Below, in pieces: positions 7,441 to 16,794 of a stretch of 64,000 nt of DNA; the stretch's first letter is position 1, and every line of letters begins with the position of its first letter. Source of the stretch: Oscillospiraceae bacterium (GTDB lineage: Bacteria; Bacillota; Clostridia; Oscillospirales; Acutalibacteraceae); NCBI GenBank assembly GCA_009779995.1, contig WRDW01000001.1, forward strand, positions 17,299 through 81,298, read 5' to 3'. Under the pieces are notes generated by a model that ran no database searches, was not told where the DNA came from, and saw nothing but the letters and a program-made list of their open reading frames with translations. The position numbers were made by a program, and so were the translations under genes.

Positions 7441-8565
7441 ATGAAAAAACGCATTCTTTCCATCTTCCTGAGCGCCCTGCTGATACTGACGCTCCTGGCC
7501 CCCGCCGCCATCGCGGAGGACCGCCCATGGCCCACGCGGGAGTTCGTCACAGGCGAGCGCATACCCCTGCGCAAGGCGCTCGCGCTGGAGGCCTTCTGTG
7601 TGCGTGACGCCATCGCCGACGGCAACGTGTTCACCGACAGCGTGCTGGTGCTCCATAAGGGCGAGATCGTCTACGAGCGCCACGCGCGCGGCTGGGACGC
7701 CGAAACCCGCCATCAGATGTACTCCGTCACAAAATCCGTGCTCTCAGCCCTGGTGGGCGTGGCCATCGCAGACGGCAAAATCCAGAGCGTGGAGCAAAAA
7801 GTCATCGAATTTTTCGATGATCTCACCATCCCCGCCGGGCAGGAGGCCAAGAACGGCATCACCATAGAGCACCTGCTGCGGCAGACCAGCGGCCTGCCCG
7901 GGGACGGCGACAGGGAATCCGAGGCCGTGGAGTGGTGGGCCGCCGAAGACAGCGGCAAAGCCTGCTTCCTGTTCCCGCAGATGGCCGCGCCGGGCGAGCG
8001 CTTCGCCTACAGCAGCGCCGCCGGGATGCAGACCCTCTCCGCCCTGCTCGCCATCGCCGTGGGCGGGGATCTGTTCGACTACGCCAAGAGCAAGCTCTTC
8101 GGCCCCCTGGGCATGACCTCCGTCACCTGGGACGCCGCGGACGACGGCGTATACTACGGTGGTTTCGGCTTTTCCATGTCCCCTCGCGATATGGCGCGCC
8201 TGGGTTATCTCTACTTAAATCATGGCAAATGGGACGGCGTGCAGATCATACCCGCCGAGTACGTCGCCGCCACCCCGCCCCCCGCCGGAATGAACTACGG
8301 CTACCTCTTCTGGGGCTTCTCCGACAAAGAGGGCTATGAGAACGCCTACGGCGCCAACGGCGCGTTCGGGCAGCGCATCTGGATCCTGCCCGGCCAGGAC
8401 GCGGTGATCGTGCGCACCGGCAGCGCGGGCCCGCTCACCACCGCCGTGCGCAACGGCGCGCAGCGCAACGACCTCGTGCTGTGGCTGTTCATGAATGTCG
8501 TCTACCCCTTCGTGCCCCTCAAGGGCGTGCCGCTGCATTATTTTATGGAGACGCTGGGGACGTAG
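7441..8565 (+). CDS. Secreted serine hydrolase, class C beta-lactamase family
   Basis: A 374-residue protein with an N-terminal signal peptide (KKR, hydrophobic core, APAAIAED cleavage region). The active-site SxxK is in YSVTKSVLSALVG, and the second tyrosine motif is YSSAAGMQ. The fold is that of class C beta-lactamases, DD-peptidases and esterases. The third HTG/KTG-like box is replaced by a weak RTGSAG near the C-terminus. It is probably an extracellular or envelope DD-peptidase or esterase. Whether it has beta-lactamase activity cannot be told. It follows the MBL gene by 23 bases. Confidence 0.85.
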   Translation: MKKRILSIFLSALLILTLLAPAAIAEDRPWPTREFVTGERIPLRKALALEAFCVRDAIADGNVFTDSVLVLHKGEIVYERHARGWDAETRHQMYSVTKSVLSALVGVAIADGKIQSVEQKVIEFFDDLTIPAGQEAKNGITIEHLLRQTSGLPGDGDRESEAVEWWAAEDSGKACFLFPQMAAPGERFAYSSAAGMQTLSALLAIAVGGDLFDYAKSKLFGPLGMTSVTWDAADDGVYYGGFGFSMSPRDMARLGYLYLNHGKWDGVQIIPAEYVAATPPPAGMNYGYLFWGFSDKEGYENAYGANGAFGQRIWILPGQDAVIVRTGSAGPLTTAVRNGAQRNDLVLWLFMNVVYPFVPLKGVPLHYFMETLGT

Positions 8566-8579
8566 GGGGAACCAACGGA

Positions 8580-8780
8580 GTGCTCCGCACCACCCCCTCG
8601 GCGCACCGTCTCCTGCGGGAGACGGATGCACCGGCCCCCCAAGGGGGGCATCCTGACGAAGCGATAAGCCTATGTTGAAACGACCAGCACTACTTTCCGA
8701 TCTGTCAAGATGCCCCCCGTGGGGGCCGGTGCATCCGTCTCCCGCAGGAGACGGTGCGCCGAGGGGGTGGTGCGGAGCAC
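8580..8780. repeat. Large near-perfect inverted repeat (about 73-bp arms)
   Basis: The arm 8580-8652 is the reverse complement of 8709-8780, with only two or three differences over about 72 bases, separated by a 56-base loop. It is made of smaller palindromes (GTCTCCTGCGGGAGAC, CCCCCCAAGGGGGG). It lies between the serine hydrolase gene and the AT-rich orphan gene and leaves no room for a gene. Confidence 0.9.
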
Positions 8781-8804
8781 AAATAAATCCTATGGAGGCC
8801 CCCC

Positions 8805-9581
8805 ATGCTAACCTGGCTGAAAAAATACAAAATCATCTTCGAAACCCTCGTGGCGGCCTCGCTCACCGTCATGGGTGTGCTGGTCAGTATCGCGGCGATG
8901 AATGTCAGTAAAAAGGCGAACGAAGCGAACAAATTAATCGTTCGGCAAAACGAACTGGTAGAACAGCAGTACGAGCTGGAACGGTATGGCGCGGAGCCGG
9001 TGTTCGATGTGCAATGGGAGATAGGCGAAGATGGACTGCCCTACTATGTCGTTAGAAACATTGGCGCGGAAATACACGACTTATGGTGTACCGTCACTTC
9101 TATCCTAAGCGTTTCATGCTATGACGATATTGATTTTGGTTTTCTTATTAAACGTGTTTGGAAAAGCGGAGGTGAATACGGGCAGTCCTCGCATTGGCGC
9201 ATTCCGATAGATCAGGAAGAGTTGCCTCTTGTTTTGCGCGTTATTGAAGAAGTTGATGGTATTTATCCTAGTTTTCCTTATTGGTTAGTATTTGAGTTGT
9301 CCTATAGAAATTATCGCAACGAGGCTTGTAGTAGTAAAATACGTGTCATTCCTTTAGGAAACATGATGCCTCGCAAAAATGGCATAGACTATGTTGAGCT
9401 TTTCCCATGGGGTCGTCTTAGCATTCAATTTGATTATAGCAATATTAAGTATTTCTTCAATGATTTAAGTGAACGTTTTTTATCGGAGCGTGAATTCGAC
9501 ATCACTATCTCTTATGTTCACGATGCTGAAGAAATTCGCGAAAAAGTTCAAGGAACAATAGCCAATTATTTTAGCAACTAG
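8805..9581 (+). CDS. Membrane-anchored protein of unknown function (AT-rich)
   Basis: A 258-residue protein, not recognised. It has one N-terminal transmembrane helix (about residues 12-32, [18 protein letters not shown]), a short charged helix (about 34-58, likely coiled coil), and a soluble beta-rich domain containing [14 protein letters not shown]. Codon use is AT-rich in the last two thirds, clearly unlike its neighbours, which suggests recent acquisition. It ends 11 bases before iolD and may be read with it, though nothing links it to inositol metabolism. ATG 8805 has TATGGAGG before it. Confidence 0.75.
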   Translation: MLTWLKKYKIIFETLVAASLTVMGVLVSIAAMNVSKKANEANKLIVRQNELVEQQYELERYGAEPVFDVQWEIGEDGLPYYVVRNIGAEIHDLWCTVTSILSVSCYDDIDFGFLIKRVWKSGGEYGQSSHWRIPIDQEELPLVLRVIEEVDGIYPSFPYWLVFELSYRNYRNEACSSKIRVIPLGNMMPRKNGIDYVELFPWGRLSIQFDYSNIKYFFNDLSERFLSEREFDITISYVHDAEEIREKVQGTIANYFSN

Positions 9582-9592
9582 GAGGCCACCCC

Positions 9593-11509
9593 ATGACCAC
9601 CCAAACCCTAACCACCGCCCAAGCCCTGACAAAATTCCTCGACAACCAATACATATCCTTCGACGGCCAAGAAGAAAAATTTGTCCACGGCGTGGCGACG
9701 ATTTTCGGGCACGGGATCGTGCTCGGCCTCGGCCAGGCGCTTGACCGCGACCCCGGCGGGCTCGTCTATTACCAGGGCAAAAACGAGCAGGGCATGGCCC
9801 ACATGGCCGCGGGCTACGCCAAGCAGAACAACAGAAGAAAAATCATCGCGGTGGCAAGCAGCATAGGCCCGGGCGCGGCCAATATGGTTACGGCGGCGGC
9901 CTGCGCCAGCGTGAACAACATCCCCCTGCTGCTGCTCCCGGGCGACACCTACGCCACCCGCCAGCCCGACCCCGTCCTCCAGCAGCTGGAGCAGGAGCAC
10001 GACGACTCGATCACGACAAACGACGCCTTCCGGCCTGTTTGCAAATACTGGGCGCGCATCAACCGGCCTGAGCAGCTCATGAGCGCGATGATCCACGCCA
10101 TGCGCGTGCTCACCGACCCGGCCCAGACCGGCGCGGTGTGCATCGCCCTGCCCCAGGACGTCCAGGGGGAGGCCCATAACTTCCCTGAGAGCTTTTTCGC
10201 CAGGCGCATGCACAGGATCGACAGGCCCCTGCCCACCGGTTGGGCCCTCGTGGAAGCCATTGAGCTGATCGAAGCGGCGAAGCGCCCCCTGATCATCTGC
10301 GGCGGCGGCGTGCGATATTCAGAAGCTGGCGAAGCCCTCACAGCCTTCTGCGAGACATGTAAAATTCCCTTCGCGGAGACTCAGGCGGGCAAGAGCGCGG
10401 CCCCGGCGAGCAGCGCGTACAATCTGGGCGGCATAGGCGTCACGGGCAACAGCGCGGCGAACACGCTTGCCAAGCAGGCCGACCTGGTGATCTCGATTGG
10501 CTCACGCCTGTCTGACTTCACGACGTCGTCAAAGTGGCTTTTCAATGAGAATTGCAAATTCCTGAACATAAACCTGAGCAAGTTTCACGCGCAGAAGCTG
10601 GACGCAGCTTACTTAATCGGCGACGCGAAAACCACCCTGTGTCAATTGCGGGCATCGCTTGAGGGCTATCAGGCCCAGTGGGGAGAGGCCATCGCCCAGG
10701 CCAAGTCAAACTGGAAAGACGAAATGCAGCGCCTGGCCGATTACAAATATGATGAGGACTTTAAAACACTCGTTGAGGCCCAAAACCCCGCCAGCATCGA
10801 AGAGTTTATGCGCGATTTGGGCGGCACCCTCACGCAAACTGAGGCTATATGCGCGATCAGAGAGCACATCGCCCCGGACGCCATTGTCGTGGGCGCTTCG
10901 GGCAGCCTGCCAGGCGATTTGCAGCGCATGTGGGAAACCGACGCAAAAGACAGCTATCACATGGAGTACGGCTACAGCACCATGGGCTACGAAGTCGCCG
11001 CGACGCTGGGCTGCAAGCTGGCCGACCCCGCAAAAGAATGCTACACCATGCTCGGCGACGGCAGCTTTTTGATGCTGCACAGCGAGCTTGTCACGGCTAC
11101 ACAAGAAAACAAAAAGATTAATTTGCTGCTGTTCGACAACGCGGGCTTTGGCTGCATCAACAATCTCCAAATGGGCAGCGGCGTGGGCAACCTGGGGACT
11201 GAGTTCAGATATAGAGACGCAACCGGCCTGAACGGCGCATTTTTAAACATTGACTACGCCGCCATGGGCGAGGCCATGGGCGCCGTGGGCTACCGGGTGA
11301 AGACGAAAGCCGAGCTCATTGCCGCCCTCAAAGATAGCAAGCTGCAATCGAAGTGCACGATTATCGACATGAAGGTGCTCCCAAAAACCATGACAGACGG
11401 CTACGGCGGCTGGTGGCACTGCGGGTTGGCTTCGGTAAATGCCAGCGAGGTTGGGGCAAAGGCCTATGAGAGCAAAGAGGCCGAGTTGAAGAAGGCACGC
11501 CAGTATTAA
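9593..11509 (+). CDS. iolD: 3D-(3,5/4)-trihydroxycyclohexane-1,2-dione hydrolase
   Basis: IolD is a ThDP enzyme that opens the ring of trihydroxycyclohexane-dione to 5-deoxyglucuronate in myo-inositol breakdown. The 638-residue length and layout match: N-terminal Pyr domain with [13 protein letters not shown] and [16 protein letters not shown] (ThDP-activating glutamate), a central NAD-like domain, and a C-terminal PP domain with [11 protein letters not shown] and [10 protein letters not shown]-like DNAGFGCIN (metal-ThDP motif). It ends in [10 protein letters not shown]. The next metabolic genes are iolE, iolG and iolB. Its 3' end overlaps the flavin reductase gene on the other strand by 4 bases. 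Confidence 0.95.
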   Translation: MTTQTLTTAQALTKFLDNQYISFDGQEEKFVHGVATIFGHGIVLGLGQALDRDPGGLVYYQGKNEQGMAHMAAGYAKQNNRRKIIAVASSIGPGAANMVTAAACASVNNIPLLLLPGDTYATRQPDPVLQQLEQEHDDSITTNDAFRPVCKYWARINRPEQLMSAMIHAMRVLTDPAQTGAVCIALPQDVQGEAHNFPESFFARRMHRIDRPLPTGWALVEAIELIEAAKRPLIICGGGVRYSEAGEALTAFCETCKIPFAETQAGKSAAPASSAYNLGGIGVTGNSAANTLAKQADLVISIGSRLSDFTTSSKWLFNENCKFLNINLSKFHAQKLDAAYLIGDAKTTLCQLRASLEGYQAQWGEAIAQAKSNWKDEMQRLADYKYDEDFKTLVEAQNPASIEEFMRDLGGTLTQTEAICAIREHIAPDAIVVGASGSLPGDLQRMWETDAKDSYHMEYGYSTMGYEVAATLGCKLADPAKECYTMLGDGSFLMLHSELVTATQENKKINLLLFDNAGFGCINNLQMGSGVGNLGTEFRYRDATGLNGAFLNIDYAAMGEAMGAVGYRVKTKAELIAALKDSKLQSKCTIIDMKVLPKTMTDGYGGWWHCGLASVNASEVGAKAYESKEAELKKARQY

Positions 11510-12087
11510 GAGTGCAAATCCTTCCAATCCCCGGCGTTTCCCAGCACTTTGGGTTCCACCGGAAAATATGGCCCGTTGTCGGTAGCCAGCCACACCACAG
11601 GCGCGGCCAGTTTCACACGCTCCTCCACGGGAATGCTTTCGTCCATGAGCCGCTGGTCAACTAGCGTGTTGCGGATTTTGCACAGGAAAACGGTGTTGCC
11701 CATCAGCGGGATAGTCTTTTTGACCTCGAGTTCGTAAACCCAGGGGCTGTCCGCCAGCACGGGGACATCCAGCACCGCGCCGCGCGCTATGGCCATGGGG
11801 GCCTCCATCTTGTTGGAGGAGCGCCCGGGGTGGTTGCCCAGGTAATCAGCCAGGGGCAGGAGAGGTTCTGTGACGAGATTGGCTGAAAAGATTTTCTCTT
11901 TTTTGATGCGGTCATGGGTCTCCTTTCCGCCGCCTATGCTGGCCATCACGCCCATCTTCAGGTCCCAACAGTAGCTGAACCAGGTGAACGTGCCGAAGTT
12001 GGGGCTGCCGTCCTTCTTGTTTGTGCCATACATGAACACCGCCTGGGGGCAAAAGCCGTTGCGCGCCTCGATTGAGATTTTTTCCAT
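11506..12087 (-). CDS. Flavin reductase family protein (FMN-binding split barrel)
   Basis: A 193-residue protein of the flavin reductase-like/FMN-binding split-barrel family. It shows [20 protein letters not shown] near the N-terminus and [23 protein letters not shown], the usual FMN phosphate region. The likely role is an NAD(P)H-dependent FMN reductase or FMN-binding redox protein in the cytosol. It lies 3 bases downstream of the marR gene and is clearly in its operon; the pair is inserted between iolD and iolE on the opposite strand. Confidence 0.85.
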   Translation of the reverse strand: MEKISIEARNGFCPQAVFMYGTNKKDGSPNFGTFTWFSYCWDLKMGVMASIGGGKETHDRIKKEKIFSANLVTEPLLPLADYLGNHPGRSSNKMEAPMAIARGAVLDVPVLADSPWVYELEVKKTIPLMGNTVFLCKIRNTLVDQRLMDESIPVEERVKLAAPVVWLATDNGPYFPVEPKVLGNAGDWKDLHS

Positions 12088-12090
12088 TGG

Positions 12091-12528
12091 TTATGCTCCT
12101 TCGTTCTCAAGATTTTGAATGATTTTTCGCAGTTGGTTCTCGAACGCCGTGATCTCGTCATCTGAAAAACCCCGGTAAAAAATTTCGCTCATCCTGTCCG
12201 ATATCCAGTCGTATTTTTCGCGGTATTCATGCGCCTTTTCCGTCGCCTCGATGAAGATTTGCCGGCGGTTCTCCCTGTCCGGGATGCGCCGCGCCAGGCC
12301 CCCGGCCTCCATGCGGTCCAGCATGCTCGTCAGGGTCGTCTTCGCCAGCGATGTCAGCTGCCCCAGCCGCGTGATGGTCATGCTCCCGTGCTCCCACAGC
12401 ACATAGAGGATGCGCCCCTGCGCGCCGTTGAAGACTTCCACGCCGCACTCTTTCAGCAGCGTTTCGCCCACCCGCCCGCTCAGGTGCCGTATTCGGGACA
12501 TCAGGAACCCGCCGTAGGTTTTCATCAT
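12091..12528 (-). CDS. MarR-family transcriptional regulator
   Basis: A 145-residue winged-helix regulator. The DNA-binding part includes NGAQGRILYVLWEHGSMTITRLGQLTSLAKTTLTSML followed by the wing RRIPDRENRRQIFI. ATG 12528 is chosen because GGAGG sits 8 bases before it; an ATG at 12534 is only 2 bases from that site. It has a consensus promoter overlapping two direct repeats that may be its operator. It probably controls itself and the flavin reductase, and perhaps the divergent iolE. Confidence 0.88.
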   Translation of the reverse strand: MMKTYGGFLMSRIRHLSGRVGETLLKECGVEVFNGAQGRILYVLWEHGSMTITRLGQLTSLAKTTLTSMLDRMEAGGLARRIPDRENRRQIFIEATEKAHEYREKYDWISDRMSEIFYRGFSDDEITAFENQLRKIIQNLENEGA

Positions 12529-12542
12529 ACGCATCACCTCCT

Positions 12543-12578
12543 ATATAGAATAGTACCATATAGAATTATAATTGTCAA
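12543..12578 (-). promoter_or_regulatory. marR promoter with direct-repeat operator candidate
   Basis: On the minus strand, TTGACA (12578-12573), a 17-base spacer and TACTAT (12555-12550) form a near-consensus promoter. Two copies of ATATAGAAT (12543-12551 and 12558-12566, 15 bases apart) overlap the -10 box and spacer. They are good candidates for MarR binding. The same gap must hold the iolE ribosome site (AAGGAG at 12577-12582). Confidence 0.7.
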
Positions 12579-12590
12579 GGAGAAATTTCT

Positions 12591-13481
12591 ATGGCTTTCA
12601 AAAATGTGCAACTCGGCATCGCCCCCATCGCCTGGACCAACGACGACATGCCCGATCTCGGCGGCGAGAACACCTTCGAGCAGTGCGTGAGCGAGATGGC
12701 CCTGGCGGGCTTCACCGGCTGCGAGGTTGGCAACAAGTACCCCGCCGACAAAGCCGTTCTCAAAAAGGCCCTCGACCTGCGCGGCCTGACCATCTGCAAC
12801 CGCTGGTTTTCGAGTTTTCTCGCGAGCAAGCCATTTGAGGAAGTGGCCAAAGAGTTCGAAGAGCAGCTGGACTTCCTGTCGTATCTCGGCGCGAAATGCA
12901 TCGGGGCCTCCGAGCAGAGCTTCAGCGTCCAGGGCACAGGCAAGGCCGTTTTCGCCGAAAAGCCCGTCCTTGACGACGCGGGCTGGGATCGCCTGTGCAC
13001 AGGCCTGAACATGCTCGGCGAAATCGCCGCCGCGCGCGGCATGAAATTGACCTTTCACCACCACATGGGCACGGTCGTCCAAACAGAAGACGAAATCGAC
13101 AGGCTCATGCAGGGCACCGACCCGGCGCTGGTCAACCTGCTGTTCGATTCCGGGCACCTGAGCTTCGCCGGTATCGACCCTGTCAAAGTCCTGCGAAAGC
13201 ATGTGCATCGCGTGGCCCACGTGCACCTGAAGGACATCCGGCCTGCCATCGTGCAGCGTGTGCGTGATGAAAAGCTCAGCTTTTTGCAGGCGGTGCGCCT
13301 GGGCGCGTTCACCGTCCCCGGGGACGGCAGCGTGGACTTCGCCCCCCTGTTCGCGATTCTCGAAGGCGCGGGCTACGAGGGCTGGTTCGTCGTGGAGGCC
13401 GAGCAGGACCCCGCCCTGGCCAATCCCTTCGAGTATGCGCTGAAGGCCAGGAAGTATATCAGGGAGACGGCGGGGCTGTAG
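12591..13481 (+). CDS. iolE: Inosose dehydratase (2-keto-myo-inositol dehydratase)
   Basis: A 296-residue xylose-isomerase-like TIM barrel. It starts [18 protein letters not shown], the N-terminal signature of IolE. Metal-site residues appear in [35 protein letters not shown] and VVEAEQDP. It dehydrates scyllo-inosose to the dione that IolD cleaves. It follows the marR divergent gap and leads the iolE-iolG-iolB stretch. Length is normal. Confidence 0.94.
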   Translation: MAFKNVQLGIAPIAWTNDDMPDLGGENTFEQCVSEMALAGFTGCEVGNKYPADKAVLKKALDLRGLTICNRWFSSFLASKPFEEVAKEFEEQLDFLSYLGAKCIGASEQSFSVQGTGKAVFAEKPVLDDAGWDRLCTGLNMLGEIAAARGMKLTFHHHMGTVVQTEDEIDRLMQGTDPALVNLLFDSGHLSFAGIDPVKVLRKHVHRVAHVHLKDIRPAIVQRVRDEKLSFLQAVRLGAFTVPGDGSVDFAPLFAILEGAGYEGWFVVEAEQDPALANPFEYALKARKYIRETAGL

Positions 13482-13618
13482 GGGCGGCAACCTGCCGCCC
13501 TGGTCATAAATAAACAGCATTGCGTCTTTGTCATAATGTTCTGCGGGCGACAGGTGGGTTAGGATGCGACCGAAGAGGAAGCATTCTCCCACAACGCCTT
13601 AGCGTTGCCGCCCCTACA
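13480..13618. repeat. GGGGCGGCA-type palindromic repeats between iolE and the transglutaminase gene
   Basis: TAGGGGCGGCAACCTGCCGCC at 13481 and its complement-like partner GCGTTGCCGCCCCTACA at about 13602-13618 face each other across about 100 bases. Related short palindromes occur at 22297, 31306, 33905 and 40525. Confidence 0.65.
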
Positions 13619-13627
13619 AAGGACCCC

Positions 13628-14524
13628 ATGAAAATTTCCTTTTTCACTTACCTGCAATACGCCTGGGGCAACCGGAAATCCATCGCCTCCCACGAGGGCT
13701 ATGTCGATTATACGCGGCGCTGCGCCGCAAGGCCTGCCGCCGCCTATTGGACGCAGAACAGCGCCCGCGCCGGGGCTTTTCCCGGGAGCGACAGCGGCTG
13801 GCGCTATGTGTTTGAACGGCTGCCCGTACATGACAGGCTGCTACAAGAATATGGCCTGAACGAAATCGCGGGGCAGGGAAATGCATTCGACCGCTCGTTG
13901 CGCCTGATGGACTGGCTCACGGCGCACAGCTGTTATAATGGCATGGAGATCCGCGCCTGCTATCGCTTCCAGGGCAAAAAAGAGGACAGCCTGCGCATTT
14001 TGCGCTATGCCTATGGCGGGGGTTTTCGGCGCGCGGTCAATTGCAGACATAAGGCCTATGTTTTCGCCGATTGCCTTATTGCAGCCGGCATTCACGCCAT
14101 TCCCATCGGCATGGAGAGCCGCACCTGGCGCCCGGACGAGGATACAGTGACCCCGACGCCCTGCCATTTTGTCGTGCACGTTTGGCTGCCGGAAGAACAG
14201 CGCTGGGTGATGTTCGACCCCTCGTTCAATTCCTATATCACAGACAAGGCAGGCCGCACGCTGGATTTAATCGAAATTCATGAATTGCACCGGCAGGGCG
14301 AAGCAATGAACGCGGCGCGGTATGATTTCAACGGCACGCAGGACTGCCGGGCGAGCTATCTCAATGGCTTCATCCTGGGCAGCTTGCTGGAAATCCAAGC
14401 CTGGGACGGCAGTGACCGCAAGGGCGGCCTGCGCAATTATCTTTTGCCCGAGAATGTGCCAAAGACAAACAAAGACACCCGGGCTATCACAACAACGGAG
14501 CTATTGGCGGAACCGATTATGTAG
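13628..14524 (+). CDS. Transglutaminase-like superfamily protein
   Basis: A 298-residue protein with a transglutaminase-like catalytic triad: cysteine in RRAVNCRHKAYVFADCL, histidine in CHFVVHVWLPEE and aspartate in WVMFDPSFN. It has no signal peptide. Such proteins can be proteases or cross-linkers; the substrate is unknown. It sits between iolE and iolG, bordered on both sides by dispersed palindromic repeats, so it may have been inserted into the iol cluster. ATG 13628 has AAAGGA before it. Confidence 0.8.
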   Translation: MKISFFTYLQYAWGNRKSIASHEGYVDYTRRCAARPAAAYWTQNSARAGAFPGSDSGWRYVFERLPVHDRLLQEYGLNEIAGQGNAFDRSLRLMDWLTAHSCYNGMEIRACYRFQGKKEDSLRILRYAYGGGFRRAVNCRHKAYVFADCLIAAGIHAIPIGMESRTWRPDEDTVTPTPCHFVVHVWLPEEQRWVMFDPSFNSYITDKAGRTLDLIEIHELHRQGEAMNAARYDFNGTQDCRASYLNGFILGSLLEIQAWDGSDRKGGLRNYLLPENVPKTNKDTRAITTTELLAEPIM

Positions 14525-14602
14525 GGGACGGCCTCCTGGACGTCCCTGGCCATTAAAATGAAGCTTTTGCTTGGGGCGTCGGGGACGCCGCCCCCTACAC
14601 AA
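14521..14602. repeat. GGGACG/CGTCCC-type palindromic repeat pair
   Basis: TAGGGGACGGCCTCCTGGACGTCCC (from 14522) and GGCGTCGGGGACGCCGCCCCCTA (to about 14598) form two hairpins in opposite arrangement. The second is repeated almost exactly at about 18595-18620 and, inverted, at about 61188-61212; the first recurs at 37801. Confidence 0.75.
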
Positions 14603-14624
14603 TAAACACATAAGGAGAACTCAC

Positions 14625-15629
14625 ATGCTAAACATCGGTATCATCGGCGCGGGGCGCATCGGCAAAGTACATACCCAGTCCATCGCGAATTATGTCCGCA
14701 CGGCAAAGGTCGTCGCAATCGCTGACCCATTTCTGCCGGACGAGACCATCCAGTGGGCGAAGAATCTCGGCATCGCGAAAATCACGAAGGATCACGCGGA
14801 CATCATCAACGATCCGGCCATCGACCTGGTGCTCATCTGCTCGAGCTCCGACACCCACTCGCAGATCTCCCTGGAGGCCATCGCGGCGGGCAAGCACGTG
14901 TTCTGCGAAAAGCCCATCGACCTTGACGTAGATCGCATCAACGCCGTGCTGGCGGCCCTCGCGGCCAAGCCGGCGCTCAAGTACACCGTAGGCTTCAACC
15001 GCAGGTTCGACCACAATTTCCGGGCCCTGCGCAAGGCCGTTGAGAATGGGAAAATCGGCAAAGTGGAGCTGGTGAAGGTCACCTCCCGCGACCCCGCCCC
15101 CCCCAGCGCGGAGTACGCGGCGCGCTCCGGCGGCATCTTCATGGATATGACCATCCACGATTTCGACATGGTGCGCTATCTCTCCGGCGAAGAAGTCGAG
15201 TCGGTGTTTGTACAGCCCGCGGTTCTCGTCGACCCGGCCATAGGCGAAGCCGGTGACTTCGACAGCGCGGTGATCACCATGAAGCTGCGCAGCGGCGCCC
15301 TGGCCGTGATCGACAACAGCCGCCGCTGCGCCTATGGCTACGACCAGCGCGCGGAGGTCTTCGGCTCCCTGGGCGCGGCCGTGAGCGGCAACGACGCCGC
15401 CTCCAACGCCCAGGTGTGGAGCGGCGCCGGCGTCACCGGGGAAAAGCCGCTCTATTTCTTCCTGGAGCGCTATATGCAAGCATTTGCGACTGAAGTTGAG
15501 GAGTTCATCGAGGCCGTGGTGAACGATACCCCCGTCCCCGTGGACGCCTACGCGGGCCTCGCGGCGGTGCTGATTGCCATCGCGGCGACAAAGTCGGCGA
15601 AGACGGGTCTGCCGGTGGTGGTGGGGTAA
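14625..15629 (+). CDS. iolG: Inositol 2-dehydrogenase
   Basis: A 334-residue Gfo/Idh/MocA oxidoreductase. The N-terminal Rossmann motif is GIIGAGRIGKVHTQSI, followed by the catalytic EKP in FCEKPIDLD, and GGIFMDMTIHDFDMVRYL, the inositol-dehydrogenase-type motif with HDFD. It oxidises myo-inositol to scyllo-inosose with NAD+, supplying the substrate of IolE. ATG 14625 has TAAGGAG before it; the ORF is open further upstream only through repeat sequence. Confidence 0.93.
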   Translation: MLNIGIIGAGRIGKVHTQSIANYVRTAKVVAIADPFLPDETIQWAKNLGIAKITKDHADIINDPAIDLVLICSSSDTHSQISLEAIAAGKHVFCEKPIDLDVDRINAVLAALAAKPALKYTVGFNRRFDHNFRALRKAVENGKIGKVELVKVTSRDPAPPSAEYAARSGGIFMDMTIHDFDMVRYLSGEEVESVFVQPAVLVDPAIGEAGDFDSAVITMKLRSGALAVIDNSRRCAYGYDQRAEVFGSLGAAVSGNDAASNAQVWSGAGVTGEKPLYFFLERYMQAFATEVEEFIEAVVNDTPVPVDAYAGLAAVLIAIAATKSAKTGLPVVVG

Positions 15630-15800
15630 CGCACCCCCCCGGCGCTTCGCGCCACCCGGAGAACACCCCCCGGCGCTTCGCGCCACCCCCCTCAAAAGAG
15701 GGGGGCTATATGTGGACGATTGCAACATTTTGATAGAAGCACCCAAAGCCCCCCTCTTTGAGGGGGGTGGCCCCGAAGGGGCCGGGGGGTGTATGCGGAG
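15630..15800. repeat. Compound palindromic repeat (CACCCCCCGGCGCTTCGCGCC type)
   Basis: ACCCCCCGGCGCTTCGCGCC occurs twice in tandem on the left (about 15636 and 15665), then CCCCCCTCAAAAGAGGGGGG. The right half (about 15748-15793) carries CCCCCCTCTTTGAGGGGGG, GGCCCCGAAGGGGCC and GGGGGGTGT. The halves are complementary overall. It separates iolG and iolB, which are on the same strand. Confidence 0.8.
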
Positions 15801-15807
15801 GCGCCCT

Positions 15808-16617
15808 ATGCAGGAATTCGGCTACCCGATGTTCAACGCGCAGTGCGTTATGCCCTTGACCAACACGATTGACCTCTACCCCAACATGTTGATGGACATC
15901 ACTGTGCATCGTCTGGGCTTTGGCGAGAGCGTTTCTTTTCACCTGCCGGACCAGGAGCTGGCCATAGTCTTAATTGAGGGCGAGGTGCAGTTCGATTGGG
16001 ACGACGGCTTTGCGCCGAAGATGGAGCAGGTGAGACGACCCAGTTGCATTGATGATCCGAGTTATTGCCTGCATGTGCCCAAAGGCGTGCGGGTGAGCGT
16101 GAGCGACATTAGCTCTTGGGAAGACAAAGACAGCGGCAAAACCAGTGAAATCCTTGTCCAATCCACAGAAAACAAAAATTCTTTCGAGCCCAAATTCTAC
16201 ACCCCGGAGAACACCCGCCGGGAGACCTTCGGGCAGGGGCAGTTCGAGGGCAAGGCAGAGCGCACCGTGACCACCTTTTTCGATTACGAATCCGCGCCAT
16301 ATTCCAACATGGTGTGCGGCGAGATTCTCATCCCCCAGGGCGGGTGGAGCTCCTACCCGCCCCACGAGCACCCCCAGCCGGAGGTGTATTACTATCGCTT
16401 CGGCCACCCGGCGGGCTTCGGCGCGTGCTTCATCGACGACAACGTGTATATGATCAAAGACCGCTCCTTCGCGGCGATCCCGGGTGGTAAGTACCACCCC
16501 CAGGTGAACGCCCCTGGCTATGCCATGATGTACGTGTGGATGATCCGCCACTTCGACGGCTATCCCTGGACGGAGCGGAATTTTAAGCCGGCGCATCAGT
16601 GGTTGCTGGAGGGGTAG
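15808..16617 (+). CDS. iolB: 5-deoxy-glucuronate isomerase
   Basis: A 269-residue double cupin. The C-terminal half has SSYPPHEHPQPEVYYYRF, a hallmark of IolB with the metal-binding histidines and glutamate. The N-terminal half has the usual GESVSFHLPDQELAIVLIEGE. It converts 5-deoxyglucuronate made by IolD to 2-deoxy-5-keto-gluconate. The next steps (IolC kinase, IolJ aldolase, IolA) are not in this window. ATG 15808 has GCGGAGG before it. Confidence 0.94.
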   Translation: MQEFGYPMFNAQCVMPLTNTIDLYPNMLMDITVHRLGFGESVSFHLPDQELAIVLIEGEVQFDWDDGFAPKMEQVRRPSCIDDPSYCLHVPKGVRVSVSDISSWEDKDSGKTSEILVQSTENKNSFEPKFYTPENTRRETFGQGQFEGKAERTVTTFFDYESAPYSNMVCGEILIPQGGWSSYPPHEHPQPEVYYYRFGHPAGFGACFIDDNVYMIKDRSFAAIPGGKYHPQVNAPGYAMMYVWMIRHFDGYPWTERNFKPAHQWLLEG

Positions 16618-16695
16618 CAGTGGGCTTTTTTGGAGCAGGATCAATCAGGGCTTTCGAAGGGGGCGTCCAAAAAAAATCTTATAATTCTTATACTG

Positions 16696-16752
16696 TTTAC
16701 TTTTGCTGTGTTCTGTGGTATGCTGAAGGGCGGGGACCCCTAGTTCCCGCCC
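16696..16752 (+). promoter_or_regulatory. Promoter followed at once by a hairpin (possible short RNA)
   Basis: TTTACT (16696-16701), a 17-base spacer and TATGCT (16719-16724) form a plausible promoter. The predicted start falls at an 8-bp perfect stem AGGGCGGG/CCCGCCCT ending near 16752, followed by TCTTGCTTTCC. No plus-strand gene follows for 300 bases. It could be a short regulatory RNA, or a chance match. Confidence 0.35.
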
Positions 16753-16794
16753 TCTTGCTTTCCGCTCATCCCCCACGGGCTTCGCGGGTTTTGG

